From the NCBI GenBank assembly GCA_022775805.1, contig JALFKB010000032.1, positions 1-39,227 on the forward strand: DNA of 39,227 bases. The letters are read 5' to 3'. Shown here piece after piece: positions 31,096 through 39,227 of the stretch. Under the pieces are notes generated by a model. It did no database searches, was not told the origin of the DNA, and saw only the letters and a program-made list of their open reading frames with translations. Both the position numbers and the translations under genes were made by a program. The DNA is from Clostridiales bacterium (GTDB lineage: Bacteria; Bacillota; Clostridia; Peptostreptococcales; Anaerovoracaceae). Each line of letters starts with the position of its first letter. Position 1 is the stretch's first letter.

Positions 31096-31461
31096 ATGGC
31101 TAAAGGAAGCAGAAATGACAAGCGCATTGTTAGACATGCAAGAATCAGAAAAAACCTTAGCGGAACTCCTGAGATGCCTAGACTTTGCGTTTTCAGAAGC
31201 AGCAAGAACATTTTCGCTCAGATTATTGACGACGTAAATGGAGTAACACTTGTTTCTGCATCAACAATTGATAAAGAATTAAAGGCCGACATCAAGTACG
31301 GCGGCAACAAGGAAGCTGCAAAGGCAGTAGGAGAAGCTATCGCAAAGAGAGCACTGGCAAAGGGAATCGAAGCAGTTTGCTTTGACAGAGGCGGATTCCT
31401 CTATCACGGAAGAGTGAAGGAACTGGCTGACGGTGCTCGTGAAGCAGGATTGAAATTTTAA
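31096..31461 (+). CDS. rplR: 50S ribosomal protein L18
   Basis: A 121-aa 5S rRNA-binding protein. It has the basic N-terminus [37 protein letters not shown] and the final [23 protein letters not shown] follows AAAGGAG. Confidence 0.98.
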   Translation: MAKGSRNDKRIVRHARIRKNLSGTPEMPRLCVFRSSKNIFAQIIDDVNGVTLVSASTIDKELKADIKYGGNKEAAKAVGEAIAKRALAKGIEAVCFDRGGFLYHGRVKELADGAREAGLKF

Positions 31462-31478
31462 CGGGAGGTAACAACAAG

Positions 31479-31982
31479 ATGAGAAATGCTTTAGACGCAT
31501 CAAAGCTGGAATTAACTGAAACAATAGTTAATATCAGACGTGTTGCTAAAACCGTTAAAGGCGGTAGAAACATGAGATTTTCCGTAACAGTAGTTGTTGG
31601 CGACGGTGAAGGTCATGTAGGCGTTGGCCTCGGCAAGGCTCTGGAAATTCCGGAAGCAGTAAGAAAAGCAACAGAAGATGCTAAGAAAAACATAATTACA
31701 GTTCCTACAGTAGGAACAACAATTCCTCACAGACAGCTTGGCGTATTCGGCGCAGGAAGAGTTCTTCTCATGCCGGCTGCTCCTGGTACAGGCGTTATCG
31801 CAGGTTCATCAGTTCGTACTGTTCTGGAAGCTGCAGGCGTTAAGGATATCAGAGCCAAGTCAATCGGTTCAAACAACACCGGAAACATGGCATATGCTAC
31901 AATCGAGGGACTCAAGAGCCTGATGACTGTAGAAGAGGTTGCCAGAAGAAGAGGAAAGACTAAGGAAGAAATCTTAGGATAA
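31479..31982 (+). CDS. rpsE: 30S ribosomal protein S5
   Basis: A 167-aa fidelity protein at the mRNA entry. It shows [35 protein letters not shown] and the C-terminal [18 protein letters not shown] follows CGGGAGG. Confidence 0.98.
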   Translation: MRNALDASKLELTETIVNIRRVAKTVKGGRNMRFSVTVVVGDGEGHVGVGLGKALEIPEAVRKATEDAKKNIITVPTVGTTIPHRQLGVFGAGRVLLMPAAPGTGVIAGSSVRTVLEAAGVKDIRAKSIGSNNTGNMAYATIEGLKSLMTVEEVARRRGKTKEEILG

Positions 31983-31995
31983 GGAGGAAGTAATA

Positions 31996-32178
31996 ATGGC
32001 AAAGATGATTAAAGTCACTTTAACAAAGAGTGTTATTGGCGCTTCCCCTAAACAGAAAAAAGTAGTAGAAGCGTTAGGACTTAAGAAGATGCACCAGTCA
32101 GTTGAACTGGTTGATTCTCCTGTAACAAGAGGAGCAATCAGCAAGGTTCCGCATCTCTTAACTGTAGAAGAGTTATAA
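31996..32178 (+). CDS. rpmD: 50S ribosomal protein L30
   Basis: A 60-aa protein, normal for bacteria: [20 protein letters not shown] and [17 protein letters not shown] are the family segments. ATG follows AAGGAGG. It sits between rpsE and rplO as usual. Confidence 0.97.
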   Translation: MAKMIKVTLTKSVIGASPKQKKVVEALGLKKMHQSVELVDSPVTRGAISKVPHLLTVEEL

Positions 32179-32198
32179 GACAGGAGGTGCAAAGGTAA

Positions 32199-32639
32199 AT
32201 GAAACTGCATGAATTAAGAGCAGTTCCGGGCGCAACCAGAGCTCCAAAGAGAAAGGGACGCGGTACAGGAACTGGAAACGGTACAACAGCTGGTAGAGGT
32301 ATGAACGGACAGAAGTCCAGATCAGGCGGCGGCGTAAGACTCGGTTTCGAAGGTGGTCAGATGCCTCTGTACAGAAGAATCCCTAAGAGAGGATTTACTA
32401 ACATCTGGGGAACAGAATACACAGTTCTCAATGTTAGCGACTTAAACAGATTTGAAGCTGGCAGCACAGTAACACCTGAGACCCTCAAGGAAGCTGGACT
32501 TGCCAAGCAGGTTAAGGACGGCATAAAGATTCTCGGCGGCGGAGACCTGGAAAAGGGACTGACAGTTCAGGCTAACAAGTTCAGCAAGACTGCTGTTGAG
32601 AAAATTGAAGCTGCCGGAGGAAAGGCAGAGGTGATCTAA
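32199..32639 (+). CDS. rplO: 50S ribosomal protein L15
   Basis: A 146-aa protein. [20 protein letters not shown] is followed by the Gly/Arg-rich loop [20 protein letters not shown] and [20 protein letters not shown] follows AGGAGGTG. The stop overlaps secY by one base (TAATG), so translocon synthesis is tied to ribosomal proteins. Confidence 0.98.
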   Translation: MKLHELRAVPGATRAPKRKGRGTGTGNGTTAGRGMNGQKSRSGGGVRLGFEGGQMPLYRRIPKRGFTNIWGTEYTVLNVSDLNRFEAGSTVTPETLKEAGLAKQVKDGIKILGGGDLEKGLTVQANKFSKTAVEKIEAAGGKAEVI

Positions 32640-33922
32640 TGGAGATGCTTAGAACAGTTTCAAAGGCCTGGAACATTCCGGACATAAGAAAGAAGATTAT
32701 CTTCACCCTTTGCATGCTGGTAATCTTCAGAATCGGAGCTCAGATTCCGGTTCCCGGAATGAACAGAGATGTGCTTGCACAGACCTTTGACAGCGATACA
32801 GGACTTTTTGCCCTGTTTGATCTGTTCTCGGGAGGTTCATTCAGCAACTTTACAATATTCGCGCTGAGTATCACACCTTACATCACAGCATCCATCATTC
32901 TCCAGCTCCTGACAATTGCCATTCCGGCACTGGAAAGGCTGTCAAGAGAGGGTCAGGAAGGAAGAAAAAAGATTGCACAGTACACCAGATATCTCACAGT
33001 GGCGCTGGCAGTTGTTCAGGCAATAGGCGTTACTATCGGTCTGTTCAGACAGGCTCTGGTATCAACTGATGTATTTTCAATCATCGTAATCGTGCTCGTT
33101 CTCACAGCAGGTACAGCGTTCCTGATGTGGCTGGGCGAACAGATTAACGACAAGGGAATTGGAAACGGCATATCACTGATAATTTTCGCAGGAATCGTAT
33201 GCAGACTGCCGTCTGCATGTGAGGAAATGTGGAACAAGCTTATGGACGGAACAATGAGCGTTGTAACACTCATCGTATTCCTTCTGTTCTGCGGAGCGGT
33301 AATCGTGGGAATCATCCTGGTTCAGCAGGGTCAGAGAAGAATCCCGGTTCAGTATGCCAAGAGAGTTGTAGGCCGTAAGATGTACGGCGGACAGTCCACA
33401 CATATTCCGCTTAAGGTTAACCAGGCAGGAGTTATTCCGGTAATTTTCGCCATGGCTTTCCTGCAGTTCCCGCTGACCATAACGTACTTCATGAACGCAC
33501 AGGGTGCAGCTGCACAGTGGATAGAAAAGTGGCTGGCTCCTACGGGAACACCTGGTGTGTGGGTGTATGCGGCATTTAATGCAGTGCTGATTATTTTCTT
33601 CACATACTTCTATACTTCAGTAACATTCAACCCACTTGAGGTTGCCTCAAATCTTAAGGCAAACGGCGGGTTCATCCCTGGTATCAGACCGGGAAAGACA
33701 ACGGTTGAATATCTGAACAAAGTAATGACAAGAATCACTTTTGTGGGAGCGATATTCCTTGCACTGGTGGCAATCCTTCCTACAATCGTGAGCCAGCTGG
33801 GAGGACTTTCCTTCCACTTTGGCGGAACATCGCTGCTGATTGCAGTTGGTGTTGCTCTGGATACAATGAAACAGCTTGAGAACCAGATGGTAATGAGAAA
33901 CTACTCAGGCTTCCTGAAGTAG
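32639..33922 (+). CDS. secY: Protein translocase channel subunit SecY
   Basis: A 427-aa ten-helix membrane channel. It starts with [20 protein letters not shown] and has [32 protein letters not shown] and the cytoplasmic loop [13 protein letters not shown] that binds SecA and ribosomes. Its only ribosome site is inside rplO. Codon bias is weaker than in the ribosomal genes. Confidence 0.98.
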   Translation: MEMLRTVSKAWNIPDIRKKIIFTLCMLVIFRIGAQIPVPGMNRDVLAQTFDSDTGLFALFDLFSGGSFSNFTIFALSITPYITASIILQLLTIAIPALERLSREGQEGRKKIAQYTRYLTVALAVVQAIGVTIGLFRQALVSTDVFSIIVIVLVLTAGTAFLMWLGEQINDKGIGNGISLIIFAGIVCRLPSACEEMWNKLMDGTMSVVTLIVFLLFCGAVIVGIILVQQGQRRIPVQYAKRVVGRKMYGGQSTHIPLKVNQAGVIPVIFAMAFLQFPLTITYFMNAQGAAAQWIEKWLAPTGTPGVWVYAAFNAVLIIFFTYFYTSVTFNPLEVASNLKANGGFIPGIRPGKTTVEYLNKVMTRITFVGAIFLALVAILPTIVSQLGGLSFHFGGTSLLIAVGVALDTMKQLENQMVMRNYSGFLK

Positions 33923-33947
33923 AAACTTATTAAGAGAGGAGATAGAA

Positions 33948-34592
33948 ATGAACTTAATTTTATTAGGCCCTCCGGGAGCAGGCAAAGGCACCCAGGCCGC
34001 AAAGATTATTGAGAAATACAATATTCCTCATATCTCAACAGGCGACATTTTCAGAGAAAACATAAAGAACGGAACTGAACTCGGCAAGAAGGCACAGGAG
34101 TACATGAATGCCGGTCAGCTTGTTCCGGATGAACTCGTAGTAGAAATCGCAACAGACAGACTCACAAAGGACGACTGCAAGGACGGATTCCTTCTGGACG
34201 GATTTCCTAGAACAGTATTTCAGGCTGAGGCCCTGGACAAGTTCCTGGCTGAAAGAGGAAGCAGGATTGACAACGTTCTGGACATCGATGTTAACAGAGA
34301 GGAACTGATGATCAGACTTACAGGCAGAAGAGTCTGCTCAAAGTGCGGAGCATCATTCCACATTGTAAACATCCCTCCAAAGCAGGAAGGCATATGCGAT
34401 GTCTGCGGAGCAGAACTGATTCAGAGAAAAGATGATAACGAAGAAACAGCTGCTAACAGAATCGAGGTTTACAACAAGGAAACCAAGCCTCTCATAGATT
34501 ACTATGAAAAGGCCGGCAATATTTCCCATATTGACGGCACAACAGGTTTGGAAAACGTATTTAATGCAATAGTTGGCATATTAGGTGAGTAG
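33948..34592 (+). CDS. adk: Adenylate kinase, zinc-lid type
   Basis: A 214-aa enzyme interconverting ATP+AMP and 2 ADP. The P-loop is [11 protein letters not shown], with the AMP site [11 protein letters not shown] and DGFPRT. The lid holds CSKCGASF and CDVCGAEL, a four-Cys zinc site usual in Bacillota. ATG follows GAGAGGAGA. Confidence 0.98.
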   Translation: MNLILLGPPGAGKGTQAAKIIEKYNIPHISTGDIFRENIKNGTELGKKAQEYMNAGQLVPDELVVEIATDRLTKDDCKDGFLLDGFPRTVFQAEALDKFLAERGSRIDNVLDIDVNREELMIRLTGRRVCSKCGASFHIVNIPPKQEGICDVCGAELIQRKDDNEETAANRIEVYNKETKPLIDYYEKAGNISHIDGTTGLENVFNAIVGILGE

Positions 34593-34594
34593 GC

Positions 34595-35347
34595 ATGATC
34601 ATTATCAAATCTGATTCAGAAATTGATTTAATGAGAGAATCGGGCAAGGTGACTGGATTCATACTCAAGGAACTTGAAAACATCATCAGGCCCGGCCTAT
34701 CTACGGCCGATATTGACAGATTTGTTGAGAAGACAATTCGCGGGGCCGGAATGATTCCATCCTTCAAAGGATACGGAGGATTCCCGGCCAGTGCGTGTGT
34801 CTCAATCAACGATGAAGTTGTTCATGGGATTCCCGACAAGAAAAGAATTCTGAGAGAAGGAGACATTGTCAGCGTTGATGTGGGATCTACCTACAAAGGA
34901 TACGTCAGCGACGCCGCCAGAACCTACCCTGTGGGTGAGGTCAGCGATGTGGCAAGACATCTGATGGAGGCAACACGAGACAGCTTTTTCGCAGGTCTTG
35001 AATACTGCAAAGTCGGCTGCAGGCTGTCAGATATCTCCCATGCAATTCAGCAGTCTGCTGAAGGCGAAGGCTTCAGCGTAATCAGAGACTTCGTCGGTCA
35101 CGGCGTGGGACAGAACATGCACGAAGACCCTCAGATTCCTAATTTCGGCAAAGCCGGAAGAGGACCGAGACTGGCAAAGGGAATGGTATTTGCCATTGAA
35201 CCAATGATCTGTGAGGGAACGTACGATGTTAGAACGTTATCCAATGACTGGACAGTTGTCACACTTGACGGCAAGCTGTCTGCCCATTATGAAAATACTG
35301 TAGTTATTACCGATGGTGAGCCGGAGCTGCTCACTCTGGGCGAATAG
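34595..35347 (+). CDS. map: Methionine aminopeptidase type I
   Basis: A 250-aa two-metal enzyme that removes N-terminal Met from new proteins. Metal-ligand regions are visible: DIVSVDVGSTYKGYVSDAAR (two Asp), GHGVGQNMHEDPQIPN (His), FAIEPMIC (Glu), and the final HYENTVVIT (Glu). ATG lies two bases after the adk stop, with GGTGAG as a weak ribosome site. Confidence 0.97.
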   Translation: MIIIKSDSEIDLMRESGKVTGFILKELENIIRPGLSTADIDRFVEKTIRGAGMIPSFKGYGGFPASACVSINDEVVHGIPDKKRILREGDIVSVDVGSTYKGYVSDAARTYPVGEVSDVARHLMEATRDSFFAGLEYCKVGCRLSDISHAIQQSAEGEGFSVIRDFVGHGVGQNMHEDPQIPNFGKAGRGPRLAKGMVFAIEPMICEGTYDVRTLSNDWTVVTLDGKLSAHYENTVVITDGEPELLTLGE

Positions 35348-35374
35348 CCCCGAATATAGCGAGGTGTAGAGAGT

Positions 35375-35596
35375 ATGGCAAAGAAAGATGTCATAGAAGC
35401 TGAAGGCGTTGTTGTAGAAGCACAGCCAAACGCAATGTTCGTAGTAGAACTTGAAACCGGTCATAAGGTGCTTGCACATGTATCCGGTAAGATAAGAACA
35501 AACTATATCAGAATTATTCCGGGAGATAAGGTAAAGGTGGAGCTTTCACCGTATGACCTGACCCGGGGAAGAATCACATGGAGAGGCAAAGCATAA
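35375..35596 (+). CDS. infA: Translation initiation factor IF-1
   Basis: A 73-aa OB-fold factor that occupies the 30S A site. It starts [20 protein letters not shown] and ends [14 protein letters not shown], with [20 protein letters not shown] in the middle. ATG follows GAGGTG. Confidence 0.97.
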   Translation: MAKKDVIEAEGVVVEAQPNAMFVVELETGHKVLAHVSGKIRTNYIRIIPGDKVKVELSPYDLTRGRITWRGKA

Positions 35597-35608
35597 GGAG
35601 GAAACAAA

Positions 35609-35722
35609 ATGAAAGTAAGAGCTTCCGTAAAGCCTATGTGCGAAAAATGCAAGATAATCAAGAGAAAAGGAAAAGTAATGGTTATCTGCGAAAATCCTAA
35701 GCATAAGCAGAAGCAGGGCTAA
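35609..35722 (+). CDS. rpmJ: 50S ribosomal protein L36, zinc form
   Basis: A 37-aa protein. [20 protein letters not shown], then [17 protein letters not shown], keeps the C-x2-C...C...H zinc ribbon of the C+ form. ATG follows AAGGAGG, twelve bases after infA. It is below common gene-length cut-offs but certain by content and position. Confidence 0.97.
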   Translation: MKVRASVKPMCEKCKIIKRKGKVMVICENPKHKQKQG

Positions 35723-35817
35723 TTAATTATCACTTATTTTAGAACATCCCGTTTATATTATGCTCCGGGCAGGTAAGAGCCCGGGTGCGTGACGGAAGAT
35801 GGGAACAGGAGGAAAAT
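35723..35817 (+). promoter_or_regulatory. Hairpin-containing leader between rpmJ and rpsM
   Basis: A 95-nt spacer with the stem CCGGGC/GCCCGG (35765-35770 with 35779-35784) about 30 nt before the rpsM ATG. It is preceded by the AT-rich TTTATATTATG, which is only weakly promoter-like. In enterobacteria S4 represses the alpha operon at the rpsM start; the position here is equivalent, but no homologous pseudoknot could be confirmed by eye. Confidence 0.35.
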
Positions 35818-36186
35818 ATGGCTCGTATAGCCGGTGTAGACTTACCAAACGAAAAAAGAATCGAAGCTGGCCTTACCTACATCTATGGTATTGGTTGGAC
35901 AACTTCCAGAGAAATTCTGGAAAAGACCGGAATCAACCCTTCAACAAGAGTTAAGGACCTCACTGAAGAGGAAGCCGGTAAAATCAGAAAGGTTATCGAA
36001 AACGATTACATGGTAGAAGGTGATCTGAGAAGAGACGTATCCATGAACATCAAAAGACTCATGGAAATCGGCTGCTACAGAGGTATCAGACACAGAAGAG
36101 GTCTGCCTGTAAGAGGACAGAAAACCAAGACTAACGCAAGAACTCGCAAGGGTCCTAAGAAGACCGTTGGAAGAAAGAAGAAGTAA
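35818..36186 (+). CDS. rpsM: 30S ribosomal protein S13
   Basis: A 122-aa head protein contacting the P-site tRNA. It begins [20 protein letters not shown] and has [20 protein letters not shown] and the basic tail [15 protein letters not shown]. An in-frame extension of 11 codons upstream exists; the ATG at 35818 with CAGGAGG matches the family start. Confidence 0.98.
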   Translation: MARIAGVDLPNEKRIEAGLTYIYGIGWTTSREILEKTGINPSTRVKDLTEEEAGKIRKVIENDYMVEGDLRRDVSMNIKRLMEIGCYRGIRHRRGLPVRGQKTKTNARTRKGPKKTVGRKKK

Positions 36187-36201
36187 AGGAGGTAGAGTAA
36201 T

Positions 36202-36600
36202 ATGGCTAAAGCTGCTAAGAAAGCTGTTAGAAAAAAGAGAAAAGAACGTAAGAACGTTGAAAAAGGTCAGGCTCATATTCAGGCTACCTTTAACAATACA
36301 TTAGTTACTCTGACAGATATGGCAGGTAACGCACTTTCATGGTCAAGCGCAGGTTCACTGGGCTTCAGAGGATCAAGAAAGTCAACACCGTTTGCTGCAC
36401 AGTCCGCTGCAGAAGAAGCTGCAAAGGGAGCTATGGAGCACGGTCTTAAAACAGTTGAAGTATACGTAAAGGGTCCGGGATCCGGCAGAGAAGCTGCTAT
36501 CAGAGCTCTTCAGACTGCAGGTCTCGAAGTAACCATGATTAAGGATATCACACCGATTCCTCATAATGGATGCAGACCGCCGAAGCGTAGAAGAGTCTGA
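36202..36600 (+). CDS. rpsK: 30S ribosomal protein S11
   Basis: A 132-aa platform protein. It has [40 protein letters not shown] and the end [21 protein letters not shown] follows AAAGGAGG. Confidence 0.98.
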   Translation: MAKAAKKAVRKKRKERKNVEKGQAHIQATFNNTLVTLTDMAGNALSWSSAGSLGFRGSRKSTPFAAQSAAEEAAKGAMEHGLKTVEVYVKGPGSGREAAIRALQTAGLEVTMIKDITPIPHNGCRPPKRRRV

Positions 36601-36618
36601 TAGAAGGGAGGATAACAA

Positions 36619-37239
36619 ATGGCAAGATATACAGACGCTAACTGCAGACTTTGCAGAAGAGAAGGACAGAAGCTCTTCCTTAAGGGCGACAGATGTTACA
36701 GCACAAAGTGTGCCATGGAAAGAAGAGGTTATGCTCCCGGACAGCATGGACAGGGAAGATCAAAGGCTTCAGACTATGCACTCCAGCTGAGAGAAAAGCA
36801 GAAGACTAAGAGATTCTACGGACTGCAGGAAACTCAGTTCAGAAATCTCTTTGACAAGGCTGACAGAAAGTCAGGTATCACAGGTGAAAACCTGCTGATT
36901 ATGCTGGAAACAAGACTTGACAACGTGGTATTCAGACTGGGATTCGCTTCATCAAGAAAGGAAGCAAGACAGCTGGTTAACCACGGACACTTTACTGTAA
37001 ACGGCAAGAAGGTAAACATCCCATCATACACAGTTAAGCCTGGCGATGTTATCAAGGTTAAGGAAAAGAGCACCAACTCTCCTAAGTTCAAGGAAGTAAA
37101 GGAAATGACTATCACAGTTCCTGAATGGGTATCAGTTGACGTTGAGAAGCTGGAAGGAAAGGTTCTTTCAGTTCCTACAAGAGAACAGATTGACACACCT
37201 GTTGCAGAACACCTTATCGTCGAACTGTACTCAAAATAA
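36619..37239 (+). CDS. rpsD: 30S ribosomal protein S4, zinc form
   Basis: A 206-aa primary 16S-binding protein. The N-terminus has [18 protein letters not shown] and C in CAMERR, a four-Cys zinc site common in Clostridia. The S4 RNA-binding domain [20 protein letters not shown] and [18 protein letters not shown] is intact. ATG follows AAGGGAGG. Confidence 0.98.
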   Translation: MARYTDANCRLCRREGQKLFLKGDRCYSTKCAMERRGYAPGQHGQGRSKASDYALQLREKQKTKRFYGLQETQFRNLFDKADRKSGITGENLLIMLETRLDNVVFRLGFASSRKEARQLVNHGHFTVNGKKVNIPSYTVKPGDVIKVKEKSTNSPKFKEVKEMTITVPEWVSVDVEKLEGKVLSVPTREQIDTPVAEHLIVELYSK

Positions 37240-37310
37240 TGTACTGTCAAGCTCGTAAATCAAAGGCGGATTGCTTTTGCATGATGCCTATATAAAAGGG
37301 AGGGTTAAAC

Positions 37311-38258
37311 GTGATAGAAATTGAAAAACCAACAATCGAATGTGTATATTCAAACGATGATCCGAATTACGGAAAGTTTGTTGTGGAACCCCTTGAAAGA
37401 GGTTACGGAACAACACTGGGAAATTCTCTGAGAAGAATTCTGCTCAGCTCACTCCCGGGCGTGGCTGTCACATCAGTTAAGATTGATGGCATCCTTCACG
37501 AGTTTTCAACCATTCCGGGTGTCAAGGAAGATGTTACTGAAATCATCCTGAACCTGAAAAAGCTTGCAGTAAGACTGACAGGCGAAAACGAAAAGAGAGT
37601 GGTTATTAACGAGGTAGGACCGAAGGAAGTAACTGCAGCTGATATTATCAAGGATTCAGATATTGAAATTTTCAATCCGGAACTGCACATTGCGACCCTC
37701 GACGAGGACACAACACTCGTTATGGAAATCAACCTTGCAAGAGGCAGAGGCTATGTACCTGCTGAAATGAACAAGGATGAGAACACACTGATTTCCATGA
37801 TCCCGACAGATTCAATTTTCACGCCTGTAAGAAAGTGCAACTTCACTGTTGAAAATACAAGAGTTGGACAGGTTACAGACTATGACAAGCTGATTCTTGA
37901 AATCTGGACAGACGGATCCATTACACCAAGTGAAGGCGTTTCAATTGGTGCTAAAATCATGCAGGAACATTTGAAGCTGTTCGTTGACCTCAACGACTCG
38001 GCAGAGGGCATGGATATTCTGGTTGAGAAACCAGGCAATCCTGCTACTCAGGCGCTGGAGATGACTATCGAAGAGCTTGAACTCTCGGTAAGATCATTCA
38101 ACTGTCTGAAGAGAGCGGCAATCAACACAGTTGAAGAGCTGACAATGAAGAGCGAAGAAGACATGATGAAGGTTAGAAACCTTGGTAAGAAGTCACTGGA
38201 TGAAGTTAAACACAAGCTGGAAGAACTTGGCCTGAGTTTAAGAGAAAGTGACGAATAA
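37311..38258 (+). CDS. rpoA: RNA polymerase alpha subunit, GTG start
   Basis: A 315-aa subunit. The N-terminal dimerisation domain ([20 protein letters not shown]) and the C-terminal DNA/activator-binding domain ([40 protein letters not shown]) are joined by a normal linker. GTG at 37311 follows GGGAGGG. It is preceded by a 71-bp spacer with no clear promoter. Confidence 0.98.
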   Translation: MIEIEKPTIECVYSNDDPNYGKFVVEPLERGYGTTLGNSLRRILLSSLPGVAVTSVKIDGILHEFSTIPGVKEDVTEIILNLKKLAVRLTGENEKRVVINEVGPKEVTAADIIKDSDIEIFNPELHIATLDEDTTLVMEINLARGRGYVPAEMNKDENTLISMIPTDSIFTPVRKCNFTVENTRVGQVTDYDKLILEIWTDGSITPSEGVSIGAKIMQEHLKLFVDLNDSAEGMDILVEKPGNPATQALEMTIEELELSVRSFNCLKRAAINTVEELTMKSEEDMMKVRNLGKKSLDEVKHKLEELGLSLRESDE

Positions 38259-38266
38259 CTGAAATA

Positions 38267-38280
38267 CGTGCCTCGGCACG
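38267..38280 (+). other. Small hairpin between rpoA and rplQ
   Basis: A CGTGC/GCACG stem with loop CTCG and no T run lies in the 49-bp rpoA-rplQ gap. It is more likely a processing or stabilising hairpin than a terminator. Confidence 0.4.
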
Positions 38281-38307
38281 GAAATAATTAACAGGAGGAA
38301 AGCAGAA

Positions 38308-38649
38308 ATGCCAGGATACAGAAAATTAGGCAGAGATTCAGCTCATAGAAAAGCTATGCTGAGAAATCTGGTAACTGACCTGCTTAGAGAAGGCAGAATC
38401 CAGACAACTGAATTCAGAGCTAAGGAAGCCAGAAGACAGGCTGAGAAGATGATTACGCTGGGTAAGCGCGGTGATCTCCACGCCAGAAGACAGGCTATGG
38501 CTTACATCTATGATGAATCAGTAGTAACTAAGTTATTTGAAGAAATCGCACCTAAGTATGCGGACCGTCAGGGCGGATACACAAGAATTCTGAAGCTTGG
38601 ACCTCGTAGAGGCGACGCTGCAGAAGTAGTATTCCTCGAATTGGTTTAA
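38308..38649 (+). CDS. rplQ: 50S ribosomal protein L17
   Basis: A 113-aa protein. It starts [20 protein letters not shown] and has the conserved [20 protein letters not shown] and the end [23 protein letters not shown] follows ACAGGAGG. It is the last gene of the superoperon; the ecf module that often follows it in Bacillota is elsewhere (11006-13481). Confidence 0.98.
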   Translation: MPGYRKLGRDSAHRKAMLRNLVTDLLREGRIQTTEFRAKEARRQAEKMITLGKRGDLHARRQAMAYIYDESVVTKLFEEIAPKYADRQGGYTRILKLGPRRGDAAEVVFLELV

Positions 38650-38671
38650 TTTCGGGATAACTAAAAAATAT

Positions 38672-38708
38672 GCTGCTGCACTACGTTGACAGTGCAGCAG
38701 CTTTTTTT
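38672..38708 (+). terminator. Terminator of the ribosomal superoperon
   Basis: A perfect 11-bp stem GCTGCTGCACT/AGTGCAGCAGC (38672-38682 with 38691-38701) with an 8-nt loop is followed by seven T. Confidence 0.95.
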
Positions 38709-38713
38709 ATTTC

Positions 38714-38911
38714 CCGGGGTGCCGGTTGCCGGGGAAGCTTCGTCCTCGTCACCCGCAATGAGCCGCGCTCATTCGCAGCTCGCGGAAGGTCAGCAAAACT
38801 CGCGCCGGTGCGCTCAAACATTGCTGACCTTTAGCCGCTCCCCATGCTCATTTCGCTGGTCATTGCAGGGGCTCCTGCGGAAAGCGCTTCTCCCGGCACC
38901 CGGCACCCCGG
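38714..38911. repeat. 198-bp GC-rich imperfect palindrome
   Basis: Outer arms 38714-38738 and 38886-38911 are complementary except for one mismatch and one bulge. Inner arms AAGGTCAGCAA (38786-38796) and TTGCTGACCTT (38821-38831) are perfect. Side hairpins include AATGAGC/GCTCATT (38757-38773) and GCAGG/CCTGC (38864-38878). It may be a REP/MITE-like element or a folded RNA. It has no transposase. Confidence 0.65.
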
Positions 38912-39030
38912 CAAACACAAAAGCTGCAATGACGATGCAGTGCAGCAGCAGCGAGCGATGAAGAGCTGGAAACAATTGAAAGCGATGGAATAAATAGACG
39001 CGTTATCAGATATGCGTGGCTCGTGGGCAG

Positions 39031-39227
39031 GATTGTTGAAGCAATTGCGACTGAGATGATTTTGCTTCAACATGAGCCTGATGTTGCCTGCATTTAAAGG
39101 CATTTCCGAGGTCAGATTTGAAGCAATTCCTAATTAAGAAAAATTGCTTCAACAAAATCAGAAAAATGTTGAAGCAAATGAAAAATGAGACTGATATTTA
39201 CAACAATTGGAAAATTTTAGGCGATAA
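39031..39227 (+). repeat. 197-bp dispersed repeat, copy 2 (TTGAAGCAA-box element)
   Basis: It pairs without gaps with 22306-22502. Boxes TTGAAGCAA occur at 39036, 39118 and 39169, and reverse boxes TTGCTTCAA at 39062 and 39144, at the same offsets as in copy 1. Two box pairs form perfect stems (39035-39044 with 39062-39071; 39118-39128 with 39142-39152). The element runs to the last base of the window and may continue. Confidence 0.75.

Larger units (their letters stand above)
38650..39227. other. 578-bp non-coding region after rplQ
   Basis: It contains the superoperon terminator, a 198-bp GC-rich imperfect palindrome (38714-38911), a second copy of the stem sequence AGTGCAGCAGC (38939-38949) and the second 197-bp dispersed repeat (39031-39227). 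No frame with a ribosome site and recognisable protein was found; open frames through the palindrome are composition artefacts. Confidence 0.7.

Noticed and set aside
37240-37310. Internal promoter before rpoA
   Set aside because: TTGCTT and TATAAA are only 14 bp apart; no other pair with acceptable spacing was found.
38686-38961. 91-aa open frame through the GC-rich palindrome
   Set aside because: No ribosome site, composition driven by the inverted repeats, and it starts inside the terminator stem.

Overview
The window reads as a chromosomal segment of an anaerobic Bacillota bacterium of the class Clostridia. The evidence is the S10-spc-alpha ribosomal order with secY, adk, map, infA and rpmJ inside it, the four-cysteine zinc forms of S14, S4 and adenylate kinase, strong AGGAGG ribosome sites and frequent GTG/TTG starts. 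A family XIII / Anaerovoracaceae-like host is a guess from general gene content. No rRNA, tRNA, CRISPR array, integrase or transposase was seen.

Left part (1-22300), metabolic and envelope genes. The end of a 3D-domain wall protein faces an AlaX-type alanyl-tRNA editing protein. An AraC regulator precedes a highly codon-adapted saccharopine-dehydrogenase-family gene (probable carboxynorspermidine synthase). A CsbB/GtrB-like glycosyltransferase and a YfhO-family membrane protein form a two-gene envelope-glycosylation unit. The unit's 3' end overlaps, tail to tail, a MocR regulator that lacks the PLP-binding lysine. Divergent from that regulator is an operon of aroD, ecfA1, ecfA2, ecfT, trmB and an aminotransferase. 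A LuxR-type regulator and an APC amino-acid/polyamine permease are divergent around a palindrome placed at about -40. A PC4/YdbC-like protein, a TGS-fused nucleoside kinase, a PfkB kinase and a LUD-domain protein follow.

Right part (22790-38708) is one continuous ribosomal-protein superoperon from rpsJ to rplQ, with a recognisable promoter before it and a strong terminator after it. Most junctions are tight (several TAATG one-base overlaps). Three spacers are not: rpsJ-rplC (142 bp), rpsN-rpsH (219 bp) and rpmJ-rpsM (95 bp) hold hairpin-rich sequence that suggests RNA regulatory or processing elements.

The most unusual structure is non-coding. Two 197-bp elements in the same orientation (22306-22502 and 39031-39227) align without gaps (about 70 % identity by hand count) and bracket the whole superoperon. 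Each carries TTGAAGCAA boxes and their reverse complements at fixed spacing. A separate 198-bp GC-rich imperfect palindrome (38714-38911) sits just behind the rplQ terminator. Other points are a DnaA-box cluster far from any dnaA gene (1711-1840), a recurring ATTGTAT half-site at three regulatory regions, and a predicted leaderless nucleoside-kinase mRNA.
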